Source: Bacteroidales bacterium UBA1181 (GTDB taxonomy: Bacteria; Bacteroidota; Bacteroidia; Bacteroidales; Paludibacteraceae). Taken from it: DNA of 64,000 bases. The notes beneath the pieces were generated by a model. It made no database searches, was not told the DNA's origin, and was given only the letters and a program-made list of their open reading frames with translations. Of this stretch, positions 28,376 to 37,878 are shown in pieces. Every line of letters begins with the position of its first letter. The stretch's first letter is position 1. Location: NCBI GenBank assembly GCA_002310215.1, contig DBYR01000014.1, positions 323,166 to 387,165 of the forward strand. The letters run 5' to 3'. Made by a program: the position numbers and the translations under genes.

Positions 28376-28425
28376 AGTTAGGAATTAAGAGTTAAGAGTT
28401 GGAAGTTGAACGTTTAGAGTTGATT
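28376..28425. repeat. GAGTTA/GAATTAAG short tandem-like repeat downstream of der
   Basis: Degenerate repeats of GAGTTA and GAATTAAGA type run for about 50 bp after the der stop. A related tract lies behind the sugar transferase gene at 37801-37850. Both sit just after stop codons. Similar simple tracts are common between genes in Bacteroidota; the function is unknown. The rest of this 190-bp gap holds the ftsK promoter. Confidence 0.45.
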
Positions 28426-28527
28426 GTTAGGGTGTTGTTGCGGGGGTGATGTCGGGCAATCTGTTAAAACACGTGAAAAACACCCGAAGGTTTTTCCTCT
28501 CGATGGTGGATTATGACTCTTTTTAAT

Positions 28528-28535
28528 TAACTTTG
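28528..28535 (+). promoter_or_regulatory. ftsK operon promoter -7 box
   Basis: TAACTTTG, an exact TAnnTTTG match, 22 nt before the ftsK ATG. No clear -33 TTTG is visible. It probably drives the long ftsK to sugar-transferase run. Confidence 0.55.
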
Positions 28536-28557
28536 CGGTTATAGAAAACTGGATAGA

Positions 28558-31209
28558 ATGGGCAAAAAAGAGCAAGATAAGAGGGCAGACATGGAGAAAA
28601 ACACAGAAGGAGAAGGGAAAGGTGGTTTGTATCCATTGCTAAAAAAAATGAAGGACGAGCGTATACAGACGGCCATCGGGCTGGTGCTGTTGACGTTTGG
28701 TCTCTATTTGGCGTTGGCTTTCGTCTCGTTCTTTTTTACGGGATGGCAGGACCAAAGCCTCTTGCAGAACACGCAAGGATTCACGTTAGACTACATCAAC
28801 GAGAATGTGAGGAACTGGGCGGGCCTGAGAGGCGCCAAATTGGCTGATTTCTTTATCAACCACACATTTGGTATATCTTGCCTCCTATATCTTTTCTACT
28901 ACTTCCTTTGTGCGCTTTGGCTGATGCACATCCGTCCATTTCGCATGTGCCGCACATTCCTGATCTGCTCCTTCTTCCTGATTTGGCTATCCCTCTTCTT
29001 CGGGTTCTTCTTCATGAAGTATTACGAGACGACGCACCTTTTCTGGGGGGGCGAACATGGCTATTTCATCTCTCTATGGCTGCGTTCCAACGTGGGTGTG
29101 GCGGGAACATCCCTATTGTTAATACTCTCCCTGATTTTGTTCATTATCTGCGCTTATAAAACCGCTCTGCCGAAACTGAAAGTGGCGGGCGCCACAATCG
29201 TCTCCAAGATAAAGAAGTTAGAGACGGATCCTATACCTTCTATCGCAACCGATGGCGAGACGCCTACGACCGATGGTGGAAACGAGGAGGGAACAAATGT
29301 GCCTGCCGAGGATGACAACAATCATGGCGACGCGACGGAAAACAGCAATGGAGGAGATGATTCTTCCGATGGAAACGCCATCCATTTCACGGACGGAGAG
29401 AATGGCGGACAAGAACAGAGTGGAGACGAGCCTCTCCCTTCCTCCGCAGGAGACAATGAGCCGGAATTCATCATAAATCAGCCAAATACGAAGGGGGATC
29501 CGTTCGTCACCTCATCTGGTGAAGGCGAGAGTCCCTTGGGGGCGGAGGAAGGACCTTCGACTATCGGTGGAGAAACATCCTCTTCGAAAGAAGGAGAGGG
29601 GGGTGACACATCGGGTGAAGCAAACGGAAGCGACAACGTGGATTTCCAAATCAACCAAAGCGAAGGAGATGATTTTGTGGCAGGGGATAACATCGAACTT
29701 TTCGACCCTACCAAAGAATTGAGTTTCTATAAGAAACCATCCACGGATTTGTTCGATGAATCCGTGGTGAGCGGTCCTACCATCAACATGGAGGAGCAGA
29801 CGCAGAACAAGAACAAGATCGTCGAAGTATTGAAGAGCTTCGGTGTCGAGATATCTTCCATTAAAGCTACGGTAGGTCCTACAGTGACCCTTTACGAGGT
29901 GACGCCAGCCGCAGGTGTGCGTATCAGTCGCATTAGAAGCTTGGGCGACGATATCGCCCTTTGCATCGCCGCCAAGGGAATCCGTATCATCGCCCCAATT
30001 CCAGGCAAAGGAACCATCGGTATCGAGGTGCCGAATAACAAGCCACAGACTGTGCCGATGGCGGACATCATCAACAGCAAGAAATTCCAAGAGTCGAAAT
30101 ATGAACTGCCGATAGCGATCGGTAAGACCATCACCAACGAGGTCTATATGGTGGACCTCTGTAAGATGCCTCATGTTTTGGTGGCAGGTGCGACCGGACA
30201 AGGTAAGTCCGTAGGTTTGAACGCCATCATCACTTCCATCCTCTACAAAAAGCATCCGGCGGAGGTCAAGTTCGTGATGGTGGATCCTAAGATGGTGGAA
30301 TTCAGCATGTACGCACCGATAGAGAAACACTTCTTGGCGAAGATGTCGGATTCGGAGGATGCGATCATCACGGATGTGACAAAGGTGGTGGAGACGCTGA
30401 AATCGCTTTGCGTTGAGATGGATGACCGTTATACGTTGCTGAAGGACGCCAACGTGCGCCAGGTGAAGGAATATAACGAGAAGTTTATCAATAGGCGATT
30501 GAACCCTGACAAGGGGCATCATTTCATGCCATATATTGTCGTCATCATCGACGAGTTCGCTGATTTGATCATGCAGGTCGGCAAAGAGGTGGAGCAACCA
30601 ATCGCCCGCATCGCCCAAAAGGCCCGTGCTGTGGGTATTCACATGATTTTAGCGACGCAAAGACCATCCGCCAATATCATCACGGGTGTGATCCGCGCCA
30701 ATTTCCCTGCCAGGTTCGCCTTCCGCGTGTCGACAGGCTTGGAGTCGCGCGTCATATTAGACCAGAACGGTGCGGAACAGTTGATCGGACGAGGTGACAT
30801 GCTCATCAGTCAAGGCAATGACTTCGAGCGTGTGCAGTGTGCTTTCGTCGACACCCCGGAGGTGGAACGTATCACGGAGTTCATAGCCAATCAGCAAGGA
30901 TATCCCAAGGCTTATATCCTGCCAGACCCTCCGAGCGAAGGAGACGGAGAAGGACCGAAAGACGTGGATCTGACCAAACTCGACCCTCGATTCGAGGAGG
31001 CGGCGGCACTGATTGTCTCCACGCAACAAGGCTCCACATCCATGATACAGAGGAAGCTCTCTTTAGGCTACAACCGTGCTGGACGTTTGATGGACCAACT
31101 GGAGGTGGCAGGCATCGTCGGACCGCAGGAAGGCAGTAAACCACGTGAGGTCAAAATAACAGATTTGGATCAATTGGATATGATAATCAGTAGATTGAAG
31201 AACCAATAA
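28558..31209 (+). CDS. ftsK: DNA translocase FtsK
   Basis: 883 residues. A membrane domain with about four helices (roughly residues 40-200), then a low-complexity acidic Gly/Ser/Glu linker (about 219-381), then the RecA-like motor. Walker A is GATGQGKS (about 543-550) and Walker B VVIIDEFADL; ATQRPSANIITG is also diagnostic. The C-terminal ~65 residues are the winged-helix gamma domain (STSMIQRKLSLGYNRAGRLMDQL split across it) that reads KOPS-type sequences. FtsK pumps DNA at the septum and activates XerCD. It is the first gene of a compact run; the next gene begins 10 bp later. Confidence 0.95.
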   Translation: MGKKEQDKRADMEKNTEGEGKGGLYPLLKKMKDERIQTAIGLVLLTFGLYLALAFVSFFFTGWQDQSLLQNTQGFTLDYINENVRNWAGLRGAKLADFFINHTFGISCLLYLFYYFLCALWLMHIRPFRMCRTFLICSFFLIWLSLFFGFFFMKYYETTHLFWGGEHGYFISLWLRSNVGVAGTSLLLILSLILFIICAYKTALPKLKVAGATIVSKIKKLETDPIPSIATDGETPTTDGGNEEGTNVPAEDDNNHGDATENSNGGDDSSDGNAIHFTDGENGGQEQSGDEPLPSSAGDNEPEFIINQPNTKGDPFVTSSGEGESPLGAEEGPSTIGGETSSSKEGEGGDTSGEANGSDNVDFQINQSEGDDFVAGDNIELFDPTKELSFYKKPSTDLFDESVVSGPTINMEEQTQNKNKIVEVLKSFGVEISSIKATVGPTVTLYEVTPAAGVRISRIRSLGDDIALCIAAKGIRIIAPIPGKGTIGIEVPNNKPQTVPMADIINSKKFQESKYELPIAIGKTITNEVYMVDLCKMPHVLVAGATGQGKSVGLNAIITSILYKKHPAEVKFVMVDPKMVEFSMYAPIEKHFLAKMSDSEDAIITDVTKVVETLKSLCVEMDDRYTLLKDANVRQVKEYNEKFINRRLNPDKGHHFMPYIVVIIDEFADLIMQVGKEVEQPIARIAQKARAVGIHMILATQRPSANIITGVIRANFPARFAFRVSTGLESRVILDQNGAEQLIGRGDMLISQGNDFERVQCAFVDTPEVERITEFIANQQGYPKAYILPDPPSEGDGEGPKDVDLTKLDPRFEEAAALIVSTQQGSTSMIQRKLSLGYNRAGRLMDQLEVAGIVGPQEGSKPREVKITDLDQLDMIISRLKNQ

Positions 31210-31219
31210 ACACAAGAAT

Positions 31220-31873
31220 ATGAAAAGGATTATTTTATTTATATGGGCATGCATGACGGTTCTTTTTGCGGTCGCACAAAAGGAGGAAAGCGTCGATCCT
31301 AAGGCAAAAGCCTTGTTAGACAAGGCGTTAGGCGTAATGGAGAACAAGAAGGGAATGGAGATACAATTCACCATCAAAGTGGATAACGTACGAGACTCAA
31401 AATCAGAGACTTTCAAGGGAAGCGCCATCCTAAAGGGGGAAAAGTTCAAGATGTCCCTGAAGGACGTGGATACATACTTCGACGGAAAGACGGAGGCGGT
31501 ACACATGGTAAAAGAGAAAGAAGTGACTATCAGCACCCCCGAAAAAGAGGATTTGAAGGAGATAAACCCTATCATGTTGATGAAATCGTATAAGACTGAT
31601 TTCAAGATGCGATACATGGGTACTTCCTCGGTGAACGGTAAAGCGTGCGAAGAGGTTGAATTATATCCGAACGATTTGAATAGTCCGTATTCGATTATCC
31701 ATCTTATCTTTGAAAAGAACACATTGTTGTTGGAGAAGATTGCGCTTCGTGGCAAAGGAGGCATCCATACCTACTTCGATGTCACGAAGGTTACCCAAAG
31801 GGAGTTTAAGGATACGGAATTCGTATTCGATGCTAAACAGCACCCAGGAGTTGAAGTGGTCAATTTACAATAA
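31220..31873 (+). CDS. LolA-like outer-membrane lipoprotein carrier protein
   Basis: 217 residues with a signal peptide (MKRIILFIWACMTVLFAVAQ). The mature part fits the LolA/LolB half-barrel: IQFTIKV, then FKGSAILKGEKFKM, then VDTYFDGKTEAVHM, and a late VFDAKQHPGVEVV. LolA carries lipoproteins across the periplasm from LolCDE. Bacteroidota LolA-like proteins often lie behind ftsK as here. The gene starts 10 bp after ftsK and trxB begins 15 bp after it. Confidence 0.85.
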   Translation: MKRIILFIWACMTVLFAVAQKEESVDPKAKALLDKALGVMENKKGMEIQFTIKVDNVRDSKSETFKGSAILKGEKFKMSLKDVDTYFDGKTEAVHMVKEKEVTISTPEKEDLKEINPIMLMKSYKTDFKMRYMGTSSVNGKACEEVELYPNDLNSPYSIIHLIFEKNTLLLEKIALRGKGGIHTYFDVTKVTQREFKDTEFVFDAKQHPGVEVVNLQ

Positions 31874-31888
31874 AAAGATACAAAAGAC

Positions 31889-32827
31889 ATGGATAAAGTA
31901 CGTTGTTTAATCATTGGATCGGGTCCGGCAGGATACACCGCCGCGATCTATGCCGCACGCGCGAATCTTTCGCCTGTGTTGTACGAAGGATCAATGCCCG
32001 GAGGTCAGCTGACAACCACGACGGAGATAGAGAATTTCCCAGGCTATCCGGATGGCATATCAGGCGCACAAATGATGGAGGATCTCCGCAAACAAGCGAT
32101 TCGTTTCGGGGCGGACATCCGTGTTGGAATCGCCACCAAGGCGGTTCTCCAGCCTAACGAGAACATCATTACCATCGATGGCGAGAAGGAGATCCAAGCG
32201 AGCACCGTGATTATCTCAACGGGCGCTTCCGCCAAGTACTTAGGATTGCCGGACGAGAGGAAATATGCGGGCATGGGCGTTTCCGCCTGCGCCACCTGCG
32301 ACGGATTCTTCTACCGCAATAAGACCGTGATCGTGGTAGGCGGAGGAGACACAGCCTGTGAGGACGCCATGTATCTCTCAGGACTTTGCAAGAAGGTATA
32401 TTTGGCCGTGCGAAAGAATTCTTTGCGCGCCTCCAAGGTGATGCAGGAACGCGTGCTGCGCAACGAGAAGATTGAAATCCTCTTCAAGCATGAAGTGATC
32501 GGTCTCTTCGGTGAGGACGGTGTCGAGGGCGCTATCCTGATGAAAAACAGGGGAGAGAAGGAACAAGAGGAATACAGCATCGCTGTCGACGGTCTGTTCA
32601 TCGCGATAGGCCACCATCCGAACTCCACGTTGTTCGAGCAATACCTTGAGCTGGATAAGCTTGGATATATCAAGACCTTCCATGGCACGCAAGAGACAAA
32701 TGTGCCGGGTGTCTTCGCCGCAGGAGATGTGGCGGATCCTCGTTACAGACAAGCAATCACCGCAGCGGCGAGCGGATGCAAGGCCGCCATCGATTGCGAG
32801 CGTTATTTAGTCGAAAACGGATTGTAA
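31889..32827 (+). CDS. trxB: Thioredoxin-disulfide reductase
   Basis: 312 residues, full length for low-Mr thioredoxin reductase. FAD site IGSGPAGYTAAIYAARA at the N-terminus, redox-active CATC (134-137), NADPH site VVGGGDTACEDA right after, and a C-terminal FAD motif VFAAGDVAD. It reduces thioredoxin with NADPH and supports disulfide and peroxide metabolism. It lies inside the ftsK run. Confidence 0.96.
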   Translation: MDKVRCLIIGSGPAGYTAAIYAARANLSPVLYEGSMPGGQLTTTTEIENFPGYPDGISGAQMMEDLRKQAIRFGADIRVGIATKAVLQPNENIITIDGEKEIQASTVIISTGASAKYLGLPDERKYAGMGVSACATCDGFFYRNKTVIVVGGGDTACEDAMYLSGLCKKVYLAVRKNSLRASKVMQERVLRNEKIEILFKHEVIGLFGEDGVEGAILMKNRGEKEQEEYSIAVDGLFIAIGHHPNSTLFEQYLELDKLGYIKTFHGTQETNVPGVFAAGDVADPRYRQAITAAASGCKAAIDCERYLVENGL

Positions 32828-32830
32828 GCC

Positions 32831-32953
32831 ATGGCTGACAACTATTTGGAAAAGAAATACGAGGAGTACGAGCAGAAGAAAGCCCAATTCCTCAAAAAGA
32901 AGAAATTGGGGCTCCTGAAAAAGAGCGCTAAGCCTTCCTCTTCGTCCAAATGA
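32831..32953 (+). CDS. 40-residue highly charged small protein
   Basis: A short frame, ATG 32831 to TGA 32951-32953, encodes a 40-residue Lys/Glu-rich protein: MADNYLEKKYEEYEQKK at the start, then a basic KKKKLGLLKK run and a Ser tail. It starts 3 bp after trxB in a run of tightly packed genes, uses codons like its neighbours, and begins with a motif I recall from small Bacteroidota proteins. It has no assigned function. The length and low complexity leave some doubt. Confidence 0.6.
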   Translation: MADNYLEKKYEEYEQKKAQFLKKKKLGLLKKSAKPSSSSK

Positions 32954-32984
32954 ATTGGCCTGAGACGAATGTATAATAGATCGT

Positions 32985-35795
32985 ATGTCCGATATTGGTG
33001 AAATCAGCGTTAAAAACGCCCATATACACAACTTGAAGGGAATTGATATTACTATTCCTAGAAACAAGTTCGTGGTTGTGACGGGACTATCTGGTTCTGG
33101 CAAATCATCTTTGGCCTTCGACACTTTGTATGCGGAGGGCCAGCGGCGGTATGTGGAGAGCCTCTCCGCCTACGCCAGACAATTCCTTGGCAGGATGTCG
33201 AAACCGGAGGTGGACTATATCAAGGGACTGCCTCCCGCCATAGCGATCGAGCAGAAGGTGAATACACGTAACCCGCGCTCCACCGTCGGCACTTCCACCG
33301 AAATATACGAATACCTGAAACTACTGTTCGCTAGGATAGGGAAGACCTATTCCCCCGTTTCAGGCCGTGAGGTGAAGAAACACACGGTGAGCGATGTGGT
33401 GGATTATATCTACACGAAACAAGAGGGTACCAGAGGCGTTATATTTGCTCCGATCATGCTGCAGAAGGAGCGTACCTTGTCCCAACAGATAGAGGTCTTC
33501 CGTATGCAGGGTTACAGCCGTGTGGAGGTGGATGGAGAGATGATCAAGATGGACGAGGCGGTCGAACGCATCAATGAACTGAGCGAAAAGGCCGATCGTG
33601 TGAACTTGGTGGTGGACCGTTTCTCCGTGCGTGACGATGCGGACACCCGCACCCGTCTGGCGGATTCGATCCAGACAGCTTTCTTAGAGGGCGGCGACAT
33701 CTGTTTCGTCCGATTCTACGAGAACGGGAAGGAGAGTGTGGAACGCTTTTCGAAACAGTTTGAGGCGGATGGTATGCAGTTCGAGGAGCCTTCCGAGCTG
33801 ATGTTTAGTTTCAACAGCCCTTATGGCGCTTGTCCCACCTGTGAAGGATTCGGCAAGGTGATGGGCATCGACGAGGATCTGGTGATCCCTGACCAGTCCC
33901 GCTCCGTATACGACGGCGCCGTCATCTGCTGGCGAGGGGAAAAGATGTCCGAATGGTTGAACGAACTGGTCTACAACGCATCGAAGGTCCATTTCCCAAT
34001 CCATACGCCTTATGCGGACCTCACCCAGGAAGAGAAACGGATGCTGTGGAAGGGAACGCCCTATTTTCATGGCATAGATGATTTCTTCGATTTCGTAAAA
34101 GAGAATCAATATAAAATACAATACCGCGTCATGCTGGCCCGCTTCAGGGGCAAGACAACTTGTCCCACTTGTGGGGGAAGCAGGCTGAAGGAGTCCGCAA
34201 GATACGTGAAAGTCGGCGGAAAAAACATTACGGAGCTGGTTTCCCTGTCCGTGTTGGAACTGAAAGCGTTCTTCGATTCGCTTGTGCTGACGGAAGACGA
34301 AATGAATGTCGCCAAACGATTGTTGACGGAGATTAAACTGCGTCTGGAGTGCTTGGCGGATGTCGGATTGGGGTACCTTACCATGGACCGATTGTCCAAC
34401 TCCCTCTCGGGAGGTGAGAGCCAGCGCATCAATTTAGTCACCTCATTGAGCAGCAGCCTTGTAGGATCCCTTTACATCTTGGACGAGCCCAGCATCGGAC
34501 TACATCCAAGGGATACCCATAGACTAATATCCGTTCTACGCAAGCTACAGCAGTTAGGCAATACGGTGGTCGTGGTGGAGCATGACGAAGAGTTCATGCG
34601 TGCGGCGGATTACCTCATTGACATCGGTCCGGATGCGGGTCGACTGGGCGGAAACGTCGTGTTCCAAGGGGAGCTGTCCGATAAGTTGTTGGGTGACAGA
34701 TCATTACAAGAGAAGAGCTATACCGTCCGATATCTTTTGGGGACAGAACGAATCAAAGTGCCAACCATCCGCAGGAAATGGAGCAATTACATCGAGGTGG
34801 TGGGTGCCCGACAGAACAACCTGAAGGGAATAGACGTGAAATTCCCGCTGAACGTGATTACGGTGGTGACGGGTGTCAGCGGTTCGGGCAAATCTTCCCT
34901 TGTGCAGGACGTCTTCTACAACGCCTTGAAAAGGGCGTTGGACGGCGTGGCGGACAAACCAGGACTCCACTCCGCACTGAGAGGAAGCATAAACCTCATC
35001 CACGATGTCGAATTCGTCGATCAGAACCCAATAGGAAAATCCTCACGGTCCAACCCTGTCACCTACATTAAGGCTTACGACGAGATCCGTAAGCTCTTCG
35101 CCGACCAGCCCTTGTCTAAGCAGATGGGTTACACGGCGGCCACCTTCTCCTTCAACGTGGAGGGAGGACGCTGTGACGAGTGCCAAGGCGAAGGAACAGT
35201 CACGGTCGAGATGCAGTTCATGGCGGACCTTGTTTTAGAGTGCGAATCATGTCACGGTAAGCGCTTCAAGCCAGATGTGCTGGAGGTACTCTACCGAGGC
35301 AAAAACGTATTCGACGTGCTGGACATGACCGTCAATCAGGCTGTGGAATTCTTCTCCGAGCAACAAGGCACCATCGAAAAGAAGATCGTAAAGAAGCTAA
35401 AGACCCTGCAGGATGTCGGGTTAGGCTACGTGAAATTAGGGCAATCGTCCAACACGCTCTCCGGCGGCGAGAGCCAACGTGTGAAGCTGGCGGAGATCTT
35501 GGGCACGGAGAAGCCGGAACCGATGATATTCATCTTCGACGAACCTACGACAGGACTCCATTTCCACGATATAAAGACGCTGATGAAAGCCTTCAACGCA
35601 TTGGTGGCGAACGGTCACACGGTCATCATCATCGAGCACGATTTGGACGTGATCAAATGTGCGGACCATATCATCGACATCGGTCCTGAAGGTGGAGACG
35701 CAGGAGGGAACCTCGTGTTCGAGGGCACACCGGAAGCGTTAGTGAAATGTGAAAATTCATATACCGCAAAGTTTCTTAGAAACAAAATGAACTGA
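32985..35795 (+). CDS. uvrA: Excinuclease ABC subunit UvrA
   Basis: 936 residues, full length. Two ABC ATPase halves, each with Walker A (GLSGSGKSS and GVSGSGKSS) and signature SGGESQR. Zinc-finger cysteines are visible (CPTCEGFG, CPTCGGSR, CDECQGEG, CESCHGKR). UvrA finds bulky DNA lesions with UvrB in nucleotide excision repair. It begins 31 bp after the 40-codon gene and the next gene starts one base after its stop. Confidence 0.97.
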   Translation: MSDIGEISVKNAHIHNLKGIDITIPRNKFVVVTGLSGSGKSSLAFDTLYAEGQRRYVESLSAYARQFLGRMSKPEVDYIKGLPPAIAIEQKVNTRNPRSTVGTSTEIYEYLKLLFARIGKTYSPVSGREVKKHTVSDVVDYIYTKQEGTRGVIFAPIMLQKERTLSQQIEVFRMQGYSRVEVDGEMIKMDEAVERINELSEKADRVNLVVDRFSVRDDADTRTRLADSIQTAFLEGGDICFVRFYENGKESVERFSKQFEADGMQFEEPSELMFSFNSPYGACPTCEGFGKVMGIDEDLVIPDQSRSVYDGAVICWRGEKMSEWLNELVYNASKVHFPIHTPYADLTQEEKRMLWKGTPYFHGIDDFFDFVKENQYKIQYRVMLARFRGKTTCPTCGGSRLKESARYVKVGGKNITELVSLSVLELKAFFDSLVLTEDEMNVAKRLLTEIKLRLECLADVGLGYLTMDRLSNSLSGGESQRINLVTSLSSSLVGSLYILDEPSIGLHPRDTHRLISVLRKLQQLGNTVVVVEHDEEFMRAADYLIDIGPDAGRLGGNVVFQGELSDKLLGDRSLQEKSYTVRYLLGTERIKVPTIRRKWSNYIEVVGARQNNLKGIDVKFPLNVITVVTGVSGSGKSSLVQDVFYNALKRALDGVADKPGLHSALRGSINLIHDVEFVDQNPIGKSSRSNPVTYIKAYDEIRKLFADQPLSKQMGYTAATFSFNVEGGRCDECQGEGTVTVEMQFMADLVLECESCHGKRFKPDVLEVLYRGKNVFDVLDMTVNQAVEFFSEQQGTIEKKIVKKLKTLQDVGLGYVKLGQSSNTLSGGESQRVKLAEILGTEKPEPMIFIFDEPTTGLHFHDIKTLMKAFNALVANGHTVIIIEHDLDVIKCADHIIDIGPEGGDAGGNLVFEGTPEALVKCENSYTAKFLRNKMN

Positions 35796-35796
35796 C

Positions 35797-36369
35797 ATGG
35801 AAGATTTCAAAGAAGACATAAAAAAAGCCATCCAAACGCTGAAAACAGGAGGAATCATTTTGTATCCGACCGACACGATATGGGGTCTTGGATGCGATGC
35901 GACAAACGAAGTCGCCGTGAAAAAGATATTCGAGCTGAAACACCGCTCAGACGCTAAATCCATGCTGGTGCTGACCGATAGCATCATGAAGGTGGAACGT
36001 GTCGTGAGCGAGGTGCCGGACGTCGCCTACGACCTCGTGGAATGTGCTGACAAGCCGCTGACCATCATCTACGACGGAGCGAAGAACTTGGCGCCTAATC
36101 TGCTCGCCGAGGACGGAAGTGTGGGCATACGCGTCACACAAGAGGCCTTCTCGAAGAAATTGTGCGAAGAGTTTCGCATCCCGATCGTCTCCACCTCCGC
36201 CAACATCAGCGGAGAACCCTCTCCCCGTAATTTTTCTGAAATAAGCGAGGCCATCAAAGCTGGCGTCGACTACATCGTATCCTACCGCCAAGACGAGACA
36301 GCGACGGCGGCACCATCCTCCATCATCAAACTTGGTAAGGGTGGAGTAGTCACCATTATCCGACAATAA
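35797..36369 (+). CDS. tsaC: L-threonylcarbamoyladenylate synthase (YrdC/Sua5 family)
   Basis: 190 residues, cytoplasmic. The YrdC fold signature GGIILYPTDTIWGLGCDA is near the N-terminus, followed by KHRSDAKSMLVL and the later SANISGEPSPRN. It makes threonylcarbamoyl-AMP from Thr, bicarbonate and ATP for t6A37 in tRNA. It is the single-domain TsaC-like length, without the Sua5 extension. It is one base after uvrA and 2 bp before the sugar transferase. Confidence 0.88.
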   Translation: MEDFKEDIKKAIQTLKTGGIILYPTDTIWGLGCDATNEVAVKKIFELKHRSDAKSMLVLTDSIMKVERVVSEVPDVAYDLVECADKPLTIIYDGAKNLAPNLLAEDGSVGIRVTQEAFSKKLCEEFRIPIVSTSANISGEPSPRNFSEISEAIKAGVDYIVSYRQDETATAAPSSIIKLGKGGVVTIIRQ

Positions 36370-36371
36370 GA

Positions 36372-37802
36372 ATGGAACAGAGACTGACGAACCATACCAA
36401 CAAGAAGACGCAGCGCATCAAATATATCATATTCGATGTGATAGCCGTTTTGTTGGCATGGGCATCTTTCGTCATTTTCCGTAGGATTGAGATCGAATCC
36501 AACGTTTTTCAGGAAATCCAACTATTCTCGCCCATCTACAATTTAGAGAAATTATTCATAAGCATTCCTTTCTTTTGGCTGTTTATATTCTGGCTTTCAG
36601 GATATTACAATACACCCTTTTTGAAATCACGTCTCTCTGAGTTTGCCCAGACCTTCCTCAGCACACTGATAGGATCTACTATCCTCTTCTTTATCTTATT
36701 GCTGAACGACCCTGTCGCCAACTATCATGACTACTATTTAGCCTTCGTCGTACAATTCCTCATCTATTTCCTTGTGGTCTATTTCTTCCGTTACATGATC
36801 ACGAGGAAAACGACGGAGAAAATCCACAACCGTATTATCGGTTTTAACACGATCATCATTGGTTCAGGAGAAAAAGCGCAGCAGATATATGACCAACTAC
36901 AGTCGATGAAACAATCATCCGGCAATTTCATTGTGGGTTTCATATCATACGGAGAATCTGTCAGTGTGGATAAAAACATGGTGTTAGGGGAGATGGCGCA
37001 ATTGGGCGATATCATTATATCCAAGGAAATCGATGAGGTGATTATAGCCATAGACAATGACGACAGAAACGCTTTGTTGCCTATGTTCGACATCCTATAC
37101 AGCCATGACGTGACGGTAAAGGTTACGCCGCAATTGTATGATTATCTGATTGGTGGCGTGCGTATGTCCTCCATCTTCGGCGCACCGCTCGTTAGCGCAT
37201 TGGATGTGCGGTTGAGCGAGTTCGAGAAGAATGTCAAACGGCTTTTTGACATCGTATTCTCTTGTTTGGTGATTGTGGCGATTTCTCCATTGGGTATCCT
37301 CTTGTCCATCATGGTCGTACTCACGTCTGACGGCCCCGTATTCTATAAGCAAGAACGGGTTGGATTGCACGGGAAACGATTCAATATACTGAAATTCAGG
37401 ACTATGGTGAGCGATGCGGAGGCGAGCGGTCCTCAGTTGGCGTCGAAAGACGATCTTCGAATCACTGGGATTGGGCGTTTTCTGCGAAAATTTCGCATCG
37501 ATGAACTTCCGCAATTTATCAACGTGTTGAAGGGTGACATGTCCATCGTGGGTCCACGGCCTGAGCGGCCTTTCTACGAGAAGCAGATTGCTCAGAAAGT
37601 TCCCTATTACGGTATCGTACATAAGGTGAAACCTGGCATCACATCCTGGGGAATGGTTAAATACGGATATGCGACAGACGTAGACAAGATGGTTGAACGT
37701 CTGCAGTATGATATCATCTATTTGGAAAACATATCCCTCCTCGTAGATTTAAAGATATTGATTTACACTGTGAAAACGGTTGTTTCGGGGAGGGGAATGT
37801 AG
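36372..37802 (+). CDS. Undecaprenyl-phosphate sugar-1-phosphate transferase (WcaJ/PglC-type)
   Basis: 476 residues. The N-terminal half has four membrane helices and a CoA-binding-like nucleotide fold (IIIGSGEKAQQIYDQL). The C-terminal bacterial sugar-transferase domain begins KRLFDIVFS, passes a re-entrant helix, and carries the catalytic block KQERVGLHGKRFNILKFRTM plus GRFLRKFRIDELPQ and IVGPRPERP. Such enzymes prime exopolysaccharide or O-antigen synthesis by loading a sugar-phosphate on undecaprenyl phosphate. No other glycan genes are nearby. The sugar (glucose or galactose) cannot be told. Confidence 0.9.
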   Translation: MEQRLTNHTNKKTQRIKYIIFDVIAVLLAWASFVIFRRIEIESNVFQEIQLFSPIYNLEKLFISIPFFWLFIFWLSGYYNTPFLKSRLSEFAQTFLSTLIGSTILFFILLLNDPVANYHDYYLAFVVQFLIYFLVVYFFRYMITRKTTEKIHNRIIGFNTIIIGSGEKAQQIYDQLQSMKQSSGNFIVGFISYGESVSVDKNMVLGEMAQLGDIIISKEIDEVIIAIDNDDRNALLPMFDILYSHDVTVKVTPQLYDYLIGGVRMSSIFGAPLVSALDVRLSEFEKNVKRLFDIVFSCLVIVAISPLGILLSIMVVLTSDGPVFYKQERVGLHGKRFNILKFRTMVSDAEASGPQLASKDDLRITGIGRFLRKFRIDELPQFINVLKGDMSIVGPRPERPFYEKQIAQKVPYYGIVHKVKPGITSWGMVKYGYATDVDKMVERLQYDIIYLENISLLVDLKILIYTVKTVVSGRGM

Positions 37803-37850
37803 GGAATTAAGAATTAAGAATTTTGAATTTTGAATTATGAATTTGATGGG
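37801..37850. repeat. AATTAAGAATT / TTTTGAATT short repeat tract
   Basis: Starting at the sugar-transferase stop, repeated GAATTAA and TTTTGAATT units run for about 50 bp, with a GGGAATT at the left edge. It resembles the tract after der at 28376. It separates convergent genes (plus-strand transferase, minus-strand type B protein). Not a recognisable terminator. Confidence 0.45.
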
Positions 37851-37878
37851 AATTCTATCTGTATTCTAAGACCTGTAC

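Noticed and set aside
29512..30642. 376-codon open frame antisense to ftsK
   Set aside because: Lies opposite the FtsK motor domain, is rich in His/Arg/Leu as shadow frames are, and shows no motif.
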